Shown here one piece after another: positions 6,014 to 8,140 of a stretch of 8,140 nt of DNA. The translations under genes and the position numbers were made by a program. Numbering within the stretch: position 1 is the first letter of the stretch; the number at the start of each line of letters is the position of its first letter. The notes beneath the pieces were generated by a model. The model was not told the origin of the DNA and made no database searches. It saw only the letters and a program-made list of their open reading frames with translations. Source of the DNA: JAQVUB01 sp033809415 (GTDB lineage: Bacteria; Verrucomicrobiota; Lentisphaeria; Oligosphaerales; Oligosphaeraceae); the NCBI GenBank assembly GCA_033809415.1, contig JAPXLT010000224.1, positions 1 through 8,140 on the forward strand, written 5' to 3'.

Positions 6014-8062
6014 TTGAGCGCTCGTTTTGACAATTTTGGCAGTTTAGGGGATTTGTTTCCGGAGACGGAGATCAAATGCCGCATACGTGGTTGTAAGAAT
6101 ACAATCCACATCAGTGGGGAAGAGGCCATGCATAATCTGGCCAAAGGACAAGCTTCCCGCTCTGAGAAAATGTGCGAACAATGCTACCAGCTTTTTCTGA
6201 CTCTGCAAGACAAGGAAGTGCCATGCTCGAAGCCTGGCTGCACCGCCACTTGGACTTGGAACCGTTTCCAACAGCTGGAAAATGCTGCCAGCGGTTATGG
6301 CGATACACCACCAAAGGGATTCTGCACGGCTTGCAGGGAGGAAATCCGGGAAGGCAGTGACCTGGAACAGCCCTGCCGCATGCGAGGCTGCAAAAATACA
6401 TGGGTCTGGAGCAGGCGCATGCAGATGCAATCCAGCGATGGAAAACCACCACGCCGACTCTGCGAAGACTGTTTCCAGACGTTGAAAAAACTGGAAGACC
6501 GGGAGCTTCCCTGCCGGGTCAAAGGTTGCGAAAATACTTTTGTCTGGAATAAATATCTGCAACTGGAACATTTGCGTGAGGGGAAAAGCCTCGATCATCC
6601 ACCGCGACGCATGTGCGCAAGCTGCCTGAGCAAATTTCAAGGGTTGAGCAATAGCACCGAGCCCTGCAAAGTGCATGGTTGCAAGGGAACCTGGGTATAC
6701 AGCGCGTATGAGCAGTTGGAAAGCCTGATCTCCTGCAAAGAGGGGGAAACTCCTGAAAAAACCAGCCGCATGTGCAAGGAATGCTTTGACTTCTTCAATG
6801 CTGCACAAGATCAGGAAGTTGCCTGCAAAAATCGTGGTTGTGACAAAACCTGGCTGTGGACTCGCAGCATGCAACTGGGATTCCGTCAGAAGGGTGATGT
6901 CAAACGCCCGCCGTTTCGCATGTGCGATGATTGCACAAGCCGATTGAAAAGCCTTTCTGATATCGAGGAACCCTGCCAGATACGGGGGTGCAAAGGCACG
7001 TGGACTTATCGCCCGGAAGACCAATTGCGCGATCAATTGCTTGGCCGAAAAGCACCTCAGAAAACCTGCAAGGCATGTCAGGAGTTTCTGGGCAGTCATG
7101 AAGCGATGGAAATTGCTTGTGGACGCTGCGGAAAGGTGTTTTCCTGGTCCAGCCAGGAACAATTGCTTTGCAGCCTGGGAGTCTTTGACAAGCCGGAGCT
7201 ATGCGCGGATTGCGTTCAGAAGGAAATGGCCGAAATCCGTCCGCCGGAGGCAAAGCCGATTCCAAAAGAGGATAAATATACGATTCGGATTCCGCAGGGC
7301 GGTGTTTGGAATGAGGACCCTTTGATCCGCGAGTGGCCTCTCCATATGTGCAGAGATGCGATTGCCCGGATGGAGGAAGCGGCCATACGGATTGTCTGCT
7401 TTGGCGATGAGATGACTAGTTGCGGAAGCGATCTGTCGAAAAGCTGGCCGGCATTGCTCGAACAGCGCTTGCAGGAGCGATATGGGCAGGAATATGGAAA
7501 AATTGCGGTGTTGAACGCTGGAATTCCTGGTTGCACCACACGTCTTGGCTGCCGCCGTTTTGCCAGGGACGTATTGCCTTTCGAGCCGCATCTTTTGATA
7601 GTTTCATTCGCTTTCAGCGATACACGGATGCAACATCACGAATCCCTGAAGAAGGAAAATATGGCGGAACATCTGGAAAGACTGTCTGCTGATTTTGATC
7701 AAATGTGCGCATTGTTCAAGCAACTGCCCACATACTGCCGCAGTCTCTTCTGGCTGCCAAACCCGGTTTTCCCGCAACAGGACGGCATCATTACACCGGA
7801 CTGGCGGGAAAATGGACGCATTGACGAAAATGCCCGCAACTTTTTTGAAGCGCATCTTCGCCAAATACGCCAGAAATGCCGCAATGAAAGTTTTCCGCTA
7901 GTCGATGGACGTGCCTTGTTCGAAATCGCCGGCATGCAAAATGCTATGCGCTGGATGGAAAACTGGTTCCAACCCAATGAAATTGGACTCAATAACTTCG
8001 TGGGCTGGTTTGAAAACACAATCCAAAGCGAGAACCTGCTTCAGGGAGCACAGGAAGAATGA
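6014..8062 (+). CDS. Eight-module zinc-binding protein with C-terminal SGNH-hydrolase-like domain lacking catalytic residues, 682 aa
   Basis: Residues 22-400 hold eight tandem modules of 46-53 residues. Modules 1-7 read C-x4-C, then 23-30 residues, then C-x2-C, with first cysteines at 22, 71, 121, 167, 218, 271 and 321. Module 8 (C369, C372, C397, C400) is C-x2-C at both ends. Shared features are a Gly before the second Cys, Thr-Trp-x-Trp/Tyr after it, a Gln-Leu/Met and a Pro/Arg-rich lead to the last pair. Module 8 resembles the small treble-clef domain catalogued as zf-trcl. A Pro-rich linker (about 405-445) leads to an SGNH/GDSL-like fold (about 457-668): IVCFGDEM (block I), LNAGIPG (block II), SFAFSD (block III) and QPNEIG (block V). 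The nucleophile Ser is Glu466, the block III Asn is Ser535, and the catalytic His and Asp are Gln653 and Asn650, so esterase activity is unlikely. There is no signal peptide or membrane segment. It starts at TTG with a good ribosome binding site. Function is unknown; binding of nucleic acid, protein or glycan is possible. Confidence 0.93.
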   Translation: MSARFDNFGSLGDLFPETEIKCRIRGCKNTIHISGEEAMHNLAKGQASRSEKMCEQCYQLFLTLQDKEVPCSKPGCTATWTWNRFQQLENAASGYGDTPPKGFCTACREEIREGSDLEQPCRMRGCKNTWVWSRRMQMQSSDGKPPRRLCEDCFQTLKKLEDRELPCRVKGCENTFVWNKYLQLEHLREGKSLDHPPRRMCASCLSKFQGLSNSTEPCKVHGCKGTWVYSAYEQLESLISCKEGETPEKTSRMCKECFDFFNAAQDQEVACKNRGCDKTWLWTRSMQLGFRQKGDVKRPPFRMCDDCTSRLKSLSDIEEPCQIRGCKGTWTYRPEDQLRDQLLGRKAPQKTCKACQEFLGSHEAMEIACGRCGKVFSWSSQEQLLCSLGVFDKPELCADCVQKEMAEIRPPEAKPIPKEDKYTIRIPQGGVWNEDPLIREWPLHMCRDAIARMEEAAIRIVCFGDEMTSCGSDLSKSWPALLEQRLQERYGQEYGKIAVLNAGIPGCTTRLGCRRFARDVLPFEPHLLIVSFAFSDTRMQHHESLKKENMAEHLERLSADFDQMCALFKQLPTYCRSLFWLPNPVFPQQDGIITPDWRENGRIDENARNFFEAHLRQIRQKCRNESFPLVDGRALFEIAGMQNAMRWMENWFQPNEIGLNNFVGWFENTIQSENLLQGAQEE

Positions 8063-8071
8063 AACGAAGGG

Positions 8072-8140
8072 TGCAGGGGGCAGGGGGCAGGGTGCAGGGG
8101 GCAGGGGGGCAGGGTGCAGGGTGCAGGGGGCAGGGTGCAG
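8072..8140 (+). repeat. KGCAGGG heptamer tandem repeat, running off the right edge
   Basis: Nine full heptamers, mixing TGCAGGG and GGCAGGG, with one extra G (8107) breaking the phase, then a partial copy at the window edge. It starts 9 nt after the stop codon of the zinc-module gene, the same distance as the array after the TIM-barrel gene. Many GGG to GGGGGG tracts with 2-4 base loops make it the strongest G-quadruplex candidate here. It is less uniform than the array at 5791, as if older or under less homogenising exchange. Confidence 0.96.

Noticed and set aside
6044..7162. A 372-codon minus-strand frame opposite the zinc modules.
   Set aside because: The + strand frame has regular conserved cysteines and a good ribosome binding site; the minus frame is compositionally biased and shows no family features.

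Overview
This is a bacterial window of moderate GC content with every gene on the + strand. It holds a small Cys-rich protein gene, the sbcD-sbcC pair, a metal-dependent TIM-barrel protein gene and a large gene with many zinc-binding modules. The gaps between genes are packed with short tandem repeats of 7, 9 and 10 bp. Heptamer repeats of this kind, together with COG1082-type TIM barrels and SGNH-like proteins, suggest a PVC-group bacterium (Lentisphaerae or Kiritimatiellae-like). This taxonomic guess rests on general impression, not on a marker gene, and is only weakly supported.

Layout. 1-48: CCCTGCA tandem repeat running in from the left. 63-200: a 45-residue Cys-rich protein with a strong ribosome binding site. 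209-1438: sbcD, starting 8 nt after that small gene. 1451-4693: sbcC, 12 nt after sbcD. These three look like one operon. 4694-4848: three consecutive tandem arrays (G-rich heptamer, 9-bp TGTCCACAC, 7-bp CGCACTA). 4908-4936: a possible promoter. 4984-5781: a TIM-barrel protein of the AP endonuclease 2 / xylose isomerase-like superfamily. 5791-5845 and 5871-5910: TGCAGGG and ACGAAAAG arrays. 5923-5950: a second possible promoter closely resembling the first. 6014-8062: a 682-residue protein with eight tandem four-cysteine modules followed by an SGNH-hydrolase-like domain that has lost its catalytic residues. 8072-8140: a heptamer array running off the right end.

How the parts fit. SbcD (nuclease) and SbcC (Rad50-like ATPase) form the SbcCD complex that opens hairpins and processes DNA ends. 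The small Cys-rich protein is probably co-expressed with them but its role is unknown. The TIM-barrel protein appears to be a separate transcription unit. It keeps the positions of all nine zinc ligands of endonuclease IV, so a DNA-repair role is possible, but a sugar isomerase/epimerase role is at least as likely. The last gene is the most unusual: an array of 32 regularly spaced cysteines on a catalytically dead esterase fold. No mobile element, CRISPR array, tRNA or rRNA was seen.
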